Shown: in pieces, positions 1-11,430 of the stretch
How positions within the stretch are numbered: position 1 is the stretch's first letter
Layout of the letters: each line of letters begins with the position of its first letter
DNA from: Roridomyces roridus
Taxonomy: Eukaryota > Basidiomycota > Agaricomycetes > Agaricales > Mycenaceae
DNA length: 64,000 nt
Reading direction: 5' to 3'
NCBI GenBank assembly: GCA_029378245.1
Contig: JARKIF010000010.1
Coordinates: 744,001-808,000 of the forward strand
Translations under genes and position numbers: made by a program
The notes under the pieces: generated by a model
The model's input: only the letters and a program-made list of their open reading frames with translations
What the model was told of the DNA's origin: nothing
Databases searched by the model: none

Positions 1-46
1 CGCACGTGCACCGCGCCTTTGACGTGTCTTTCCCCAACTTATATCT

Positions 47-68
47 CACTCTCTCTCTCTCTCTCTCG
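47..68. repeat. (CT)n microsatellite
   Basis: A run of CT dinucleotides ends at the base before the first SEC11 start codon. It probably lies in the 5' UTR or core promoter, where pyrimidine tracts are common in fungal housekeeping genes. A promoter role is inferred. Confidence 0.75.
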
Positions 69-815
69 ATGTTCTCGGAAGAGCTCAAAGCTTTCCGCCG
101 ACTTGGCTTTCGCCATGTACTGTCTTTGCCGCTGTCCTGGATCTTTTCCTCACTCGTCGCATCTCCAGGTCCTCTTGCAGGCCCTCAACTTTGCTTCGGT
201 CATTGCTTCTGGTTTGATGATCTGGAAAGGCTTGGGCCTCCTCACGAATTCAGAGTCTCCCATTGTGGTTGTCCTGAGGTGCGCTTCGTCTAGAACTTGA
301 AAACCCTAGGCTCAGCATCCGCAGTGGCTCTATGGAACCGGCCTTTTACCGTGGCGACCTCTTGTTCCTCACCAACCCCGCTTCTGAACGTTACCATAAC
401 GGAGACATCACCGTCTATAAAATTCCCGGCGCGGACATCCCCATCGTTCACAGAGTACTAGAGACTCACGACGTCAAGTCGAGGTGCGTCGCTTGTTCAT
501 TGATAGATTCTTCTTTTTGAGTACTCCTCATGCAGAGGATCGTCGGTTCCCAACCAGCGGCTACTGACCAAGGGCGACAACAACGAGGTCAACGACATTG
601 AACTCTACCGCGGTCTGTCGTATTTGGAGCGAAAACATATCGTCGGCAAGGTCCGCGGCTTCTTGCCCTACATTGGCTATGTGACAATTGCGATGGTACG
701 CCCCTGCCCACCACTCTCGGGACTTGCCCTCATCTGCTTCTAGAATGATTTCCCTCAGCTCAAATATGCTTTATTGGGCGGCTTGGGGCTGTTAGCGCTC
801 ATCCAGAGGGAATAG
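69..815 (+). CDS. SEC11: Signal peptidase complex catalytic subunit Sec11 (copy 1)
   Basis: This is the serine protease subunit of the ER signal peptidase complex, which removes signal peptides from secretory proteins as they enter the ER. Five exons can be read: 69-116, 181-278, 325-483, 536-695 and 744-815. The protein opens [16 protein letters not shown], followed by one hydrophobic membrane segment. The catalytic Ser is in SGSMEPAFY, the His in PIVHRV and the Asp in LLTKGDNN. It ends with a hydrophobic C-terminus, [14 protein letters not shown]. The first ATG after the CT tract gives the usual short cytosolic N-terminus. A diverged tandem paralogue follows 320 bp downstream. This copy keeps the typical family sequence throughout, so it is the likelier housekeeping gene. 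Family assignment is very secure. Confidence 0.95.
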
Positions 816-1134
816 TCCGTCATTCCACATAGATCTTGCCTGCCTTGCACTCGGGAACCTGTAGCTTGTACGAACATATCATTTGAATAATTTTCGCTTT
901 CCAGGTTCGCGCTATGGAACAAACGATGTCACTTCGCCGTCGAAGACAATGAATACGACTCGGAGGCGATCATTGCCCGCACTGGCAGGGACTGATTGCT
1001 CCCTGAAAACACGGGCCACGGCGCGTCAAAGTACACGTATATCTACGTGGACGCTGGTCACCATGCTATGCTGTTGATATATACCGACCATCTCAAGCAC
1101 CCGAATCATCTTTCTAACGTTTCTAACCTCTTTC
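816..1134. other. Spacer between the two SEC11 genes
   Basis: No supported gene lies here. A short open frame at 883-1077 has no recognisable content. A TATATA-like stretch at about 1075-1083, some 55 bp before the second SEC11 start, may be the core promoter of copy 2. Confidence 0.5.
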
Positions 1135-1931
1135 ATGTTCTCTCGAGAGCTCAAAGCACTCCGCAGACTTGATCCTCGCCAGGTATACATCCAATCCGTT
1201 ACCTGCACTACATATCCTAACCTATAATACTAGTTTCTCTTGCAGGCCTTGAACTATGCTGGCGGCATGGCCACCACCTTGATGTTTTGGCATGCCCTGT
1301 GTCTCGCCACGAATTGCGAGTCACCCGTCGTCGTGGTCCTAAGGTAAATCTTCATCACATGACCAGTATGAGAGTGGGTTGACGGGCGATTTTCCGTAGC
1401 GGCTCTATGGAACCCGCCTTTTATCGCGGCGATCTCATCTTCCTTACCAACCCTGCCAGCGAGCGATATCACATCGGGGACATTACCGTGTACAAGGTCC
1501 CCAGCCAGGACATCCCCATCGTCCATAGGGTGCTGGAGACGCATGATTTCTTCGATTCTGGGTTCGGGCTCTGTTTCTTCATCTGCTTGTTTTTGACCGG
1601 GATCCAGTGTTGACCAGCAACTCTTACTAACCAAAGGCGATAATAATCCAGTTGATGACACGCAGCTGTATGGTGGGCTTGAATACCTCGAGCGGAAGCA
1701 TATCGTGGGCAAGGTCCGAGGGTACGCGAGGTTACGTTTCAATCTCTGTTGTTGGCTGACCACACACTCAGGTTCTTACCCTACATCGGCTATGTCACGA
1801 TTGCAATGGTACGCCACTTCACTTGGGACTTGAAGCCAGCAAAACTCATCACCGCACAGAATGACTTCCCGAGACTCAAATACGCGTTACTAGGCGGGTT
1901 GGGGCTTCTAGGACTTTTGCAGCGAGAATAG
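1135..1931 (+). CDS. Signal peptidase complex catalytic subunit Sec11-like (copy 2, tandem paralogue)
   Basis: This tandem paralogue of the upstream SEC11 keeps the whole catalytic set: Ser in SGSMEPAFY, His in PIVHRV and Asp in LLTKGDNN. The membrane segment has diverged, reading [19 protein letters not shown] where copy 1 reads [19 protein letters not shown]. Exons are 1135-1182, 1246-1343, 1400-1553, 1600-1721, 1772-1808 and 1860-1931. Exon 3 is joined through a GTTCGG donor to give [18 protein letters not shown]. Compared with copy 1 there is one extra intron, 1722-1771, inside the [12 protein letters not shown] segment. The frame stays open to a stop after LLQRE, so the gene looks functional. 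Fungi normally have one SEC11, so this copy may serve as a specialised subunit; that role is inferred. Confidence 0.88.
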
Positions 1932-1979
1932 GGTAGTCCAACTTGTACTTTCAAAGTTTCTTTCGTATAAAATCGACAA

Positions 1980-4900
1980 TGGGTCCTGGTCCCAAAAAGG
2001 AAATGCCGTCTGATCAAAACATGAGAATCACCATACCGTGACTCGGCCCGACTCCCTCGCTTCTTGTCCTCCCCTCTCATCGTGGCGCGATAGTCAACAT
2101 GGATATCGACATCGACGCGTTCTTCAAAGAACAAGAGCAGCAAATGAATGAGCCTGAAGATGACGAGGACGAGTTCCTCGCCCGGATGCAGAGAATCCGA
2201 AAGTAAGTGGTCCAATATACGCATAGACAAGAAGATTGACTTGTCCAAGCCCTGCCTTCCCTACATACAGTTTCAACTATGATGATATCAAGATGGATTT
2301 CGACGACTCGCTCGACCAAGAAGAAGGCCCTTCGACCAGGAAGGTGGGTCCGAGCAAGACAAACGCCGGACGCGACGACTCCCGGAGCAACCGAATGACT
2401 GTGGATTCTATGGAGGATGTGCAATCGTGCGTGGACTACACCTGTCTTGTGAACTGATACTTACTGACATGCGCTGCAGGTCTCACTCGAAACACGCGAC
2501 TGAAATGCGGCTCTCGAACGAGGCTCCCATTTCAGTTGTGCCCGGTTCCTCCTCCTCTCGTAAAGCAGAAGAGGTAGCGAGAGATCGTGGACTGGTTACT
2601 CGGACTCGGAAACTGGAACCTCATGATACCGAGGAGGACGTGCATATGTTGGTCATGCCACCTTGGTAATGTTTATGGCTCAACCGACTCTACAGGCGTT
2701 CCGTATCTCCTGAGAAAGCCACACGAAAGTCTCCGCGTCGATCCAAACCAGCTCCAGCTCCCTTGCGTGCTCCATCCCCGCCTTCCATCCCACAAATCAC
2801 TATAAGGTCCACCAAGCTTAAGCAGCCAGAGAAAGTAGTCCTGGAGGATAGCCTTATTATCCCTGATTTTGAAGATACCTCCGATGGTAGCTCTGGGTAT
2901 GTGCAGCTCTTTGACGCCCATATCAGTCACTGATGACATCGACGTAGGATGAAGACTCCTACTAAACCTCTGAGTACCAAAGCGGAGATGAAAACACCCC
3001 TCGTGCCCCCAAAGTCTTTGAGGTCAACGCGAAAATCGCCTCGTTTATCCAATCCGGCTTCCTCCCCTCCCCCCCTCCCGAAACTCAATTTGAAACGCAA
3101 AGAGTCTCCAACAAAGCCCGAGCAGCCTTCTCGAAAGAAGGTAGCCCTCGATGAAGGTCTTCTCGCTCCTTCGTCTCCGTGAGTCTCACACGTCCATCTT
3201 TGCATGGTCCCACATTGACTGTCTCGCAGCAAGCCCGCGGCAAAGCCAAAGTCGAAGCCGGCATCCAGCAAACCGAAGTCAAGGGCAAAGAAGCCGGAAA
3301 AGCCGGTAGCTGCCCCAGCGACCATTGACCTCTCTATGGACACGGACCCGATCGAGGAGCCCGATTTCTCTATCGTGGTTTCGCGGTTTGAGCCCGAGGC
3401 CGAGTCGACGCAGCCCCAGAAGCCATTAGGGGCAGGCAGCACGTTTTTGGAGATAGAGGAACTCATCGACCGGCGTACTAGGGAGAAGAAGTTGCTCAAG
3501 GCTGCTTCGAGGGGGAGCAAATCGACTGTTGCCAGTACCTCCAACGTTACCAAACCAAAGCCCAAGCCGCTGAAGGGCGAAGAATCAGTTATATTGATCC
3601 CTTCGCCGCCCGCCTCGGAGCCAAAGAATGTTATCGTTCCTATCAAGGCCAGCACTTCCAAGGCCAAGACGAAGGCCAAGGAGGCGAAGCCAGTCCCAGC
3701 GCCCAAGCCTGCTCCGTTGAAGAAGGGATCCGCTGCGTCGAAGAAGAAGGAGAAGGAGAAGATTTTGCCAAAGGACTATGCGCAGAAACTCCAGGACAAT
3801 CCGCCTCCGCTCGCGAAGAGGAAATCGGAACAGTACTTGAGGGGCATGAATTTGTTCTATTACGGTGGGGATATGACGTTTGCTTCGGACAAAACGATGA
3901 AGAGAATGGATTTGGTCAGTTCCCTTTCGTCTCCTCAGTGGGTTGACTCTCTGATTCGTGTGCAGATCAAGCACCATGGAGGCGAGCTCTCGCCGACGTT
4001 CGATCCGGAGGTGGTCACGCACATTGTCGTGGACGCACATCTGCCGCCCTTCCTGCGATCGGCAGGGGTGCAGAAGCTCAAGGAAATCCCAGAGTGGATC
4101 CCTATCATCAGCTGGAACTGGGTTGCTCAAGGCGCGGAGGGGCATTACTTTGAATATGCCGTGTTTAAAGACCGGATTGCGCCTGTTGTCATGCCGGAGC
4201 GACCGGGCAAGGGGAAAGGGAAGGAGCGGGCGTCTGATGGCGATCTCAAGGCGGATGAGAGCCGTATCTCGTGCGTCCAACGTTCGGTTCTGCTTTTGGT
4301 ATGCTGACCAGAGGACAGGGATTTCACACAAGACAAGAAAGGCACTGCAAACAATCACGATTCGGAAGCCGACCAGCCGAATACCAAACCTGGGCTAATG
4401 CTTTCTCCGCCCGCGTCTCCCAAGGCCTCGGGATCAGGTGGCAAAAGAAAGGGAAAAGTCAAGGTCGAGGACAAGGACGATCCGTTGGCCGAGTTTTATA
4501 AAGAGGCGAGAGAAGAGCAGAGTGCCGAGGTGGAGGTGCGGTTGCTCAAGTTCTTCTGGTGAATCTGTTTCCTGATTCTCGTACAGCTGGGCCTTTACAA
4601 AAGCGGTGGCGGCTACGTCGACGTCGTCGACGTGGACGAGACTGATAAGCAGAAGGAGAGTCGTGATAATGACACCGATGAATCGGATGTCGAGTCACCA
4701 GCACCATCACCGCAGAAGAATTTGCGACCCGGAGCGAAGAGGGTAAGCGTTTCTGGGCTTCTTTCGTTCCTTCTAATGTGGGTTACAGACGGGATGGACA
4801 TGTGATGACAAGAATGTACAACCGCCCAAGAATGGCCCGAATGAGGACATTGCAAAGAAGGTGCGGTGGATTTTCTCCCTGGGAGAGTGGACACTTAAGT

Positions 4901-6488
4901 GCCCCAGTTTGAGATACTCAAGAGGTTGCACGAGGCAAAGATGGGAGAGGACCATCATTGGAAGGCCTTCTCGTACCGAAAGAGTGCGTACAAACGAGAA
5001 ACAATTCGACATGTACTGATTTCATTTCAGGCATTGGACCGATTCGTCGTCACCCGACTCGTATCAAGTCCTACAAGGAGGCACGTACTATCCCCAACGT
5101 TGGCCACAAAACTGCCCTCAAGGTAATTGCTCCTGTTCTCCGTGCATTCAGGATGAATCATGAAGAAACCATAGATCATGGAGATTGTCAAGACGGGAAA
5201 GCTGAGTCGGATTGATTATGAGAACACGCCGGACGTCAAGGTTAGGGCGATGTTCCAGAACATCTATGGTGTCGGCCCGAAAACTGCGTACCAATGGTAT
5301 GCTGCCGGATTGCGCACCCTCGATGATCTGCTTGCTGGGAGAGGCGGGGTCACGTTGAACCCTGGGCAGAGGATTGGGATTCAGTATTATGATGATATCC
5401 AAGAACGTATGCCGAGGACGGAGGCCAAGGCCTTGTTTGACATTATCAAACCTGTTGGTATGTTGTCTCGTCGCTTTGAGGATAGTTCCTGACTCTGGAC
5501 AGCACTTGCTATCGATCCAAAGCTTGAGATTGAAATTATGGGCAGCTATAGGCGGTTTGTCCGATTTCCACGTCCTATTTGCCTTGTGCTCATTGCTTCA
5601 CAGTGGGAAAGCTGATTGCGGCGACATCGACATTATGATCACTCGCAATCCCGACGACGGAGGGACGCATGCGGGTGTCTTGCGCCGCCTGTTGAATGCT
5701 CTGCATAAAAAGAAGATCATCGAGGAGGATTTGGCACTGCCTGAGGACCCGAATGGCGAAGAGGCCATTTACCGTGGGCTGTGCCACCTCCCAGAGCCAG
5801 GGTCCAAGAGGAGACGGATCGATTTTTTGACTGTTCCGTGGAAGAACCGTGGGGCGGCCTTGTTGTATTATACGGGCGATGATATCGTGGGTGCCTTTTC
5901 TACATCGTTTATTGTGTAGGCTAACTCCCAGTCAGTTTAATCGCGCTATTCGACTCAAAGCCAACGTGATGGGGTATTCTTTGAATCAGCGAGGGTTGTT
6001 TGAGGGGGTTGTGCGCAAGCCGGGCAATAGGCAGGTCAAGACGAATTCAGGCGAGTCTTTGCTGCTTCAATATTTACATTGATCTGACCGAATGGGCGGA
6101 ACGAACAGGAACTTGCATCGCGGGTGAAACTGAGGAAGAGATTTTCAGAGTGTTGGACGTGCCATTCCAGGCGCCGCATGAGCGAGTTCGGGGCTAGCGT
6201 GTCCTTTGGATTGTATCATCTAGGTTCAGATGTATTCGTTGTAATTTTGCCAATTGGCAAGTATCTAGTAGCTTGCATGTACCATTCGTTTTGTGCCATC
6301 ACGTGCGGCGACCAACTCTTTCGCAACCACGACGCGCTCCCTCCAGCGATGACGACCCTACATCCCACTATCAAGAATTCCATTCGCGCTGCACTCGCTT
6401 CATCGCCCTTCTCTTTCCACTCTCCCGCCGTCGCCCGAACAGTTTGGAACGGCCTTCAAAACGCGCCCGACGCGATCTGTGAAGAATT
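1980..6488 (+). repeat. Inverted duplication, arm 1
   Basis: This segment matches the reverse complement of about 55836-60299. It covers a short 5' flank, the whole Pol X gene, the spacer and the first ~140 bp of the RNase III-like gene. Similarity starts just after the second SEC11 stop and ends at the GAATT of GAAGAATT at 6481-6488. Identity looks high by eye, and exons and introns are both copied. This arm carries the intact gene versions. Its outer limits are approximate. Confidence 0.85.
2099..6197 (+). CDS. POL4: DNA polymerase family X with BRCT domain (Pol lambda / Pol IV type)
   Basis: This gap-filling repair polymerase should act in base excision repair and non-homologous end joining. 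The start is ATG at 2099, MDIDIDAFFKEQEQQMNEP. A long Lys/Pro/Ser-rich linker precedes a BRCT domain encoded at about 3840-4200 (FYYGGDMTFA ... WIPIISWNWVAQG). Next come the 8-kDa/HhH part (WKAFSYRKS, GIGPIRRHPTRI, VGHKTALK) and the fingers/palm (GVGPKTAYQWY, MGSYRRGKADCGDIDIM). The two metal-binding Asp lie in CGDIDIM near 5620-5640, and the third in RRRIDFLTVPW near 5815. The thumb has YYTGDDI, FNRAIRLKANVMGYSLNQRG and the C-terminus HERVRG. The gene has many short introns; the last one uses a GC-AG pair (GCGAGT donor near 6049). A decayed inverted copy lies at 56107-60196. Confidence 0.93.
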
Positions 6489-7459
6489 CGTGCTTGTCGG
6501 CGATCACGTCCTACGTACTTGTTTCCTCTCCCTCATGCTCAAGCGCGATGTCGACCGTCCTTGTGGTTTCTTCTCGGTAACACATCTTCTTCTCGGTTTC
6601 CCGCCAGCATTCAGCATTCACCCCCACAGACCGTCCGCGACCTCGTCCTGTGTCCCGATGTCTACGCGTCTCTCGTCACCAGGGCCGGGCTGCATTGGTC
6701 TGGTCCCAGCCTCCGTCCGGCGTCGGAAGCGTTCTTGATCTTTGCGGGCGCCTTGCACACCTCGCTCAGTTTTCCCGAATTCCTCGATTGGTTCAGGCAT
6801 ACTTTTCGTCCGTTGATCTGGGCGGCCGAGGCTGCCTATGTTTCTGTCTGCGGTGAAGAAGGCTCAGGGAGCAGTTTGGATGGAGAAGACGCGTCGCATC
6901 ATAGCTACACGCGTGGTATGTGCCATGTTGTCGAATGACTGTCTGTCGCTCATGCCTGCATTCAGCTTTGGATATCATGGCTGAGATACAAACTCAACAG
7001 CAGGCAGCAAGTCAAAGCACGATATCCGCGTCCCCTTCCCTGCCAAAGGCAAGTCTTGCTTCACTTCCACTGTTGGGCAACCCTTTCATGTTGACCCAGA
7101 TCATCTGGAACGCGTCCACCCTCGCTGGCAAGGAGATCGTAACAATAACAGGCGCAGCCTTGTCCCCCATCATTCGTTTCGCTGAGCACTCCATCCGCGA
7201 CACCATCCCAGCCAAATGGACGCGCGCGCGCAAAGTCAACGAAAAGCTACGCCATAAGCGGCGCGTCTCTTCTATTCTAGATCCCCGTCCATCCCGTGCC
7301 ACCACCACCCGAGCAGAGTCAACAACAGCTGAACCTGCATCGAAATCCTCAGCGGAGGTCTTTTCGCCCTTTTCCACACGCGCTCCCTCTTCTTTCCGTT
7401 CCTATAGTTCCGTGGGAGGGCCGGCGCTGAGGTTGCCTCTCGATTCGTCCCGGTTCTAG
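6349..7459 (+). CDS. RNase III-like fold protein, catalytic motif degenerate
   Basis: Three exons, 6349-6576, 6630-6915 and 6966-7459, give a 335-aa protein; a downstream acceptor giving a 53-nt first intron is preferred. I read an RNase III-like helical core from EEFVLVGDHVLRTCFL, which resembles the family's ExLxxLGDxVL signature, and from a later FLIFAGALHTSLSFPEFLDWF, which resembles the FIGALYLDGG helix. The same two blocks occur in the gene at 60413-61601 in the same order, and both proteins open alike (MTTLHPTIKNSIRAAL versus MAPLHTQLREAIHESI). The catalytic acidic residues are only partly kept, so nuclease activity is doubtful. The C-terminal third is basic, then Ser-rich. The first exon is duplicated, truncated, at 55836-55962. 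Function unknown. Confidence 0.7.
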
Positions 7460-7627
7460 ATTCCCGCAAGATTTTGTATTTTTCCCCCGGTTTGTATCCA
7501 CAGAGTGTCCGTCCGAATCTACTGTAGAGGGTAATAGACATACAAGTACAACAGAGTAATTATATTTTTGTACAGACAGCAACGAAGTCCTTGCATATAC
7601 GAATATGAGTGATAAATGGATGAGATT

Positions 7628-8709
7628 TTAAAGTCCATCGGCGTCGTCGACGAGCCAGTCCCGGAGTCCCCAGACGAGTCGTTGCGCAGCAACTTCAAGG
7701 GCTTCGTTCCGCGTCCGCGAAACTTCCACCACCGTCCGCCTGCTCCCTATTGAACGCCCGTTTCCAGGGCCGGTCAGCACCAGGCCGATCCGGCGCGAGG
7801 AGAAGGAAACTGATAGGGCGGAAAATGGGAGCGGGGATATAGTGACTTTTGTTGACGGGAGAGGGAGGGGCTCTACTGCGCTGTTCTTTCCTTTGCCCAT
7901 CCACCAGAATGGAGTTGAGCTCGCACTGGATTTGGTTGCGGCTGCAGCGGCGGCGGAGAGACGGGCCGTCAGGGCCGAGTAGGACGCGGCGGAGCGCAGG
8001 ACTACGGAAGTGGGCGCGGGCGGGCCGACTTCACGCAATATTAGAGAGCCGTGTGACGAATTGGGTGTACGACTCGGAGCGCGCTGCTTCCGGTGTGAGT
8101 CAATGTATACGAGTCCCTCAGTGACGCCGTAGTCGCGGACGAGGTCCTCGAGCCTGGCACGCGGCTGCATGAGGTTGAACAGGTCTGTAAATGATTCGTC
8201 TCGCTCGAGATGGAGCTCCGTGTCGTCTGCCCAGACGTCCTCGCGAACTTTGAGGGAGATGAACAGGTCGAGAGTCGTCGTTTCGCGTTGGAGGGAGCGG
8301 AGGGAGGCGCGCATGGATTGGGAATGCGAGTGCGGGAAAGGGTCGGAGGTGTAGGGTTCCCGGATGAGCGAGTCGTATGCGGGCAGGTAGATTGAACGTA
8401 GGACGCTCATGGAGGCTATTCAAGAGGCTGTTAACGACAGGGAGTGTGGAACGGTTGGGACAACCTACTCGTGTAAAAGAGCCTATTGACCCGACGTAGG
8501 CCCACAGTCAGCCAATAGAGCGTCTTACGTTGTTCTCTAGGGTCCTCCCCGTCATAGTTGTTCGCGTCCGAAAAGGTGGCATACACGATCTGCAAGAGCA
8601 GATGCGGAGGCAGAGCCGAGAAAGTCCGCCACGCAGGATTCGTCTCCGTACTAGCCTTGGTATACGGCGGCGGAGGACTGAAGACCAGGACCTTGTCGTC
8701 TAGAATCAT
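7628..8709 (-). CDS. Uncharacterised protein with F-box-like N-terminus
   Basis: Two exons (8709-8469 and 8415-7628) are joined through a canonical GTAGGT donor, giving FYT-TSMSVLRSIYLPAYD. The protein starts MILDDKVLVFSPPPPY, and FSALPPHLLLQIVYATF around residues 30-46 resembles the first helix of an F-box. An Ala-rich patch and basic C-terminal segments follow, ending WLVDDADGL. No catalytic motif is visible. It converges on the RNase III-like gene, with about 170 bp between the stop codons. An F-box role in ubiquitin ligase targeting would be a guess from one short motif. I do not otherwise recognise the family. Confidence 0.65.
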
Positions 8710-9086
8710 CGAATTGCGGGCGCAGACTGCAGTAGGGGCTCAAAGAGCACAGTATTTCACTGCCCTGACTTTGCTGCGGGTGTGACTGCGGATTGATCGC
8801 TGCGTTCGGCGGCGTGCTGCGAGAGAAGAAACCTGCGCAGCGGTGATACAACGACTACGGAGAGTCCCGCTCTTGTCGCTGGATCGCGGCAACCTAAAGA
8901 GCCCGGTGTCACCGTCTTAATTTGGAAGCAAAAACGCGACCCCATGACTTTTACCAGATGTATGTATACTTTGGTCTAAAATTGAGTACAAAGATGATTA
9001 AAGTGTAACGTGAGCCCAGATATGTACTTCCAATGCCATGAGAAAAAAGAAAAATAGACGTGAATTTCAGACGAGTATTAAAGGTA

Positions 9087-11430
9087 TCAGAGGCGGACAA
9101 CATCAGCGACGCTGCGCCACCAAGCGCACCGGCGAGGGAGGTCAGGATCGCGAGCAATCATGGCGCTAGCAGGCGACGTGCTCCCGGGCGCTCCTTGTTG
9201 AGCGGCCATGATCTTGCCCGTGGAAGCGAGTTCCCACTTGGGCGACCCAGGGACCGCGTAGGTGTTGGGGTTCAGATCCCGTGCGAAACTAGACCACCAG
9301 GCGACAGCCTGCTTGGCGAGGGCGTCCTGAGTGGCGTTGAAGGCGGTGAAGACGGGCTGCGCGACGCTGGCGCTCGGGCCAGAGTTGGTACCGTCGTACA
9401 GATAGAAGAGTTCGGAGCTGCGAGGGTCGTTAGAGACGAGAGGCGCGTCAAGACAGCCAAAAGACATACGTGTGGGCAGCACCGACATAGGCACCCCGAG
9501 ACGCAATCAAGTTCGGGTCGGGGGCGTCCCAGCGGTAGTTGTAGGCGGGCTTTCCACTGACGTTGCCGATATAGTAGTCCCAGCAACCGAGCTAGATGAT
9601 GTTGAGACGATTGTGCCCAGATGATGAGAAGGATCTCACCTCACTCTCCATGTACGCGTACATGGCACGCTCCCACTGAGTCTTCCACGGGGTAGTCGCG
9701 TTGGCAGGGGGATAAGTTACAAGCATGGCGTCAGTTACGGCGGTGGTCTGGAAAAAAAAAGTGAGAACAAGTTTAGACACAAGCGAACAACTCACGAGGT
9801 CGGGATAACGCTTGAGGATAGCAGTGACGATATTAGCGTCAGTAGTGATAGACGTGTTGGATCCAACAAAGATGGAGCCATCTTGAGCAGTGTGGCCGGC
9901 AAGAATGGGCACTTTGGAGAATTTTCCCTGGGCGAAGAGTTTGCTGGTGATGTCGGGGACATAGTCGCCGTCGATGATGGGCTCAAATTTGCAGGTCGAA
10001 GGCTTGTTGTTGACAGCAGAGATGATGGCACCAACTGGGGGAAAACGTGAATGTACGAACCACGGAGGAAAGAGGAAACATACTGGAGGCAGAACGCAAG
10101 CAGCTGACGACATCTTTAGCGCTGTCGCAACCAACTTGCTTGGTCACATTCCCGAAGCATTGGTCTGCGTGGGAGGTGGTGTAGAAAGGATCATTTCCTG
10201 GCGCAGAATTTCTTTTAAGCAAAAGACCAAGAAGAACGTGCAGAGAGCTCACCAGAGCTTTCGATGACCTGTCACCGCGGATATTAGACAGGAATGGGAG
10301 AGAGAAATTGTTTCACACACAGCAGCACGGAAAGGCTAGTAGATAGTGATGAGAAACGGAGGTAGAAAAGTGCGGAGCACACATACAGGGTTCTTCTCTC
10401 CTCCATAGGCAGCCACATGGAGGGAGACCGAGCCACCACCACTGCTCTCTCCTAATCCGGCGTCAGAATCCCCAAAGTAACTTCTGGTTAGGATACTAAC
10501 CGCCAATGGTAACTTTGGTGGGATCACCTCCGAAGGCGCCGATGTTGCGTTGAATCCACTCGAGAGCCGCGCGCTGATCGAGCAAGCCGTTGTTGGGGCC
10601 AGCGCCGGGATAGTTGTTGATCTTTGTGCCAGAGAGATATCCAAGGAGACCGAGCTGTGTGCGATGGTCGGTGTCGAGTTGCTCATGATGTGAGCATGCT
10701 TACACGGTACTGAATCCCGATGGCGATGAGCCCGCCGTTGGAACGGGCGACCCAATCGTTAGCGGGGAAACCTTGAGCGCTGCAATCGCGATGAGTGTCC
10801 GAGCAGGAAATTGTTTTGGAATAGACGCACGAGTTGTAGTAATGTCCGCCTCCATGCTGACGACGATTTTAGATCGGTGTTGGAATCAAAAACGCATTCA
10901 ACGTACCATGTAAACATAGACGGGGAGTTTGCTCTTGGAGGTGGCGTTGGAGGGGACCCAGACGTTTAGAGTTACACAATCTGCCGCCCGAACATGTCAG
11001 CCGGCATTTCAGCAAGTGAGCAGCAACAAACTGACCTTCAGAACCAATGCCCACTACGGCGGGCTGTTGAATGCAAAGAGGGCCCCAGTTGCGAGCATCG
11101 ACAATGTCGTCGCTGGTTAAGAAGATGTTGTCGATTTCAACCAGCTGTTTTGGTGGAGCGAAACGAAGTTTTCCGACTGGGGGTTGGATATAAGGAATGC
11201 CACCGTAGAAAGTAACGCCGGGGAGAGTGTCGTTGCCAGCATAGGCGGCATAGCTGCATTGGAGCAATCAGCGCCCAAAAATTCGCGAGAAAAGTTGGAG
11301 CAACCGACCCGAGGTCCACGACGGGGCCTAGCGGGGAGGATAGTGGGAATAGAGAGGCAGCGACTGGCGCCACGGCCAGGGAAGATAAAAGAGCGACAGT
11401 TGCAAGTTGGATGCCAGCGGCGGAGAACAT
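9087..11430 (-). CDS. Secreted type-B carboxylesterase/lipase
   Basis: This alpha/beta-hydrolase of the carboxylesterase B family cleaves carboxylic esters. The start MFSAAGIQLATVALLSSLAV is a typical signal peptide, so the enzyme is secreted. Family landmarks in order are GVTFYGGIPYIQPPVGKLRF, the oxyanion segment YMHGGGHYYNS, IQYRLGLLG, AALEWIQRNIGAFGGDP, the nucleophile elbow GGESSGGGSV, and the late YVGAAHT with the catalytic His before ELFYLYDG. About ten short introns interrupt it; the first joins VVDLG to YAAYAGND, and one splits the nucleophile motif just before GESS. The stop at 9087 is the best reading, but another frame past 9150 is hydrophobic, so the last residues are less certain. 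Likely role: nutritional ester hydrolysis outside the cell. Confidence 0.88.

Noticed and set aside
883..1077. Short open frame between the two SEC11 genes
   Set aside because: No family pattern, and it does not align with either SEC11 exon set.
1254..1763. 169-aa minus-strand open frame
   Set aside because: It lies fully opposite the conserved SEC11 copy 2 exons; the plus-strand protein carries the catalytic motifs.
2927..3706. 259-aa minus-strand open frame
   Set aside because: Antisense to the Lys/Pro/Ser-rich linker of Pol X; low-complexity coding sequence often leaves the opposite strand open.
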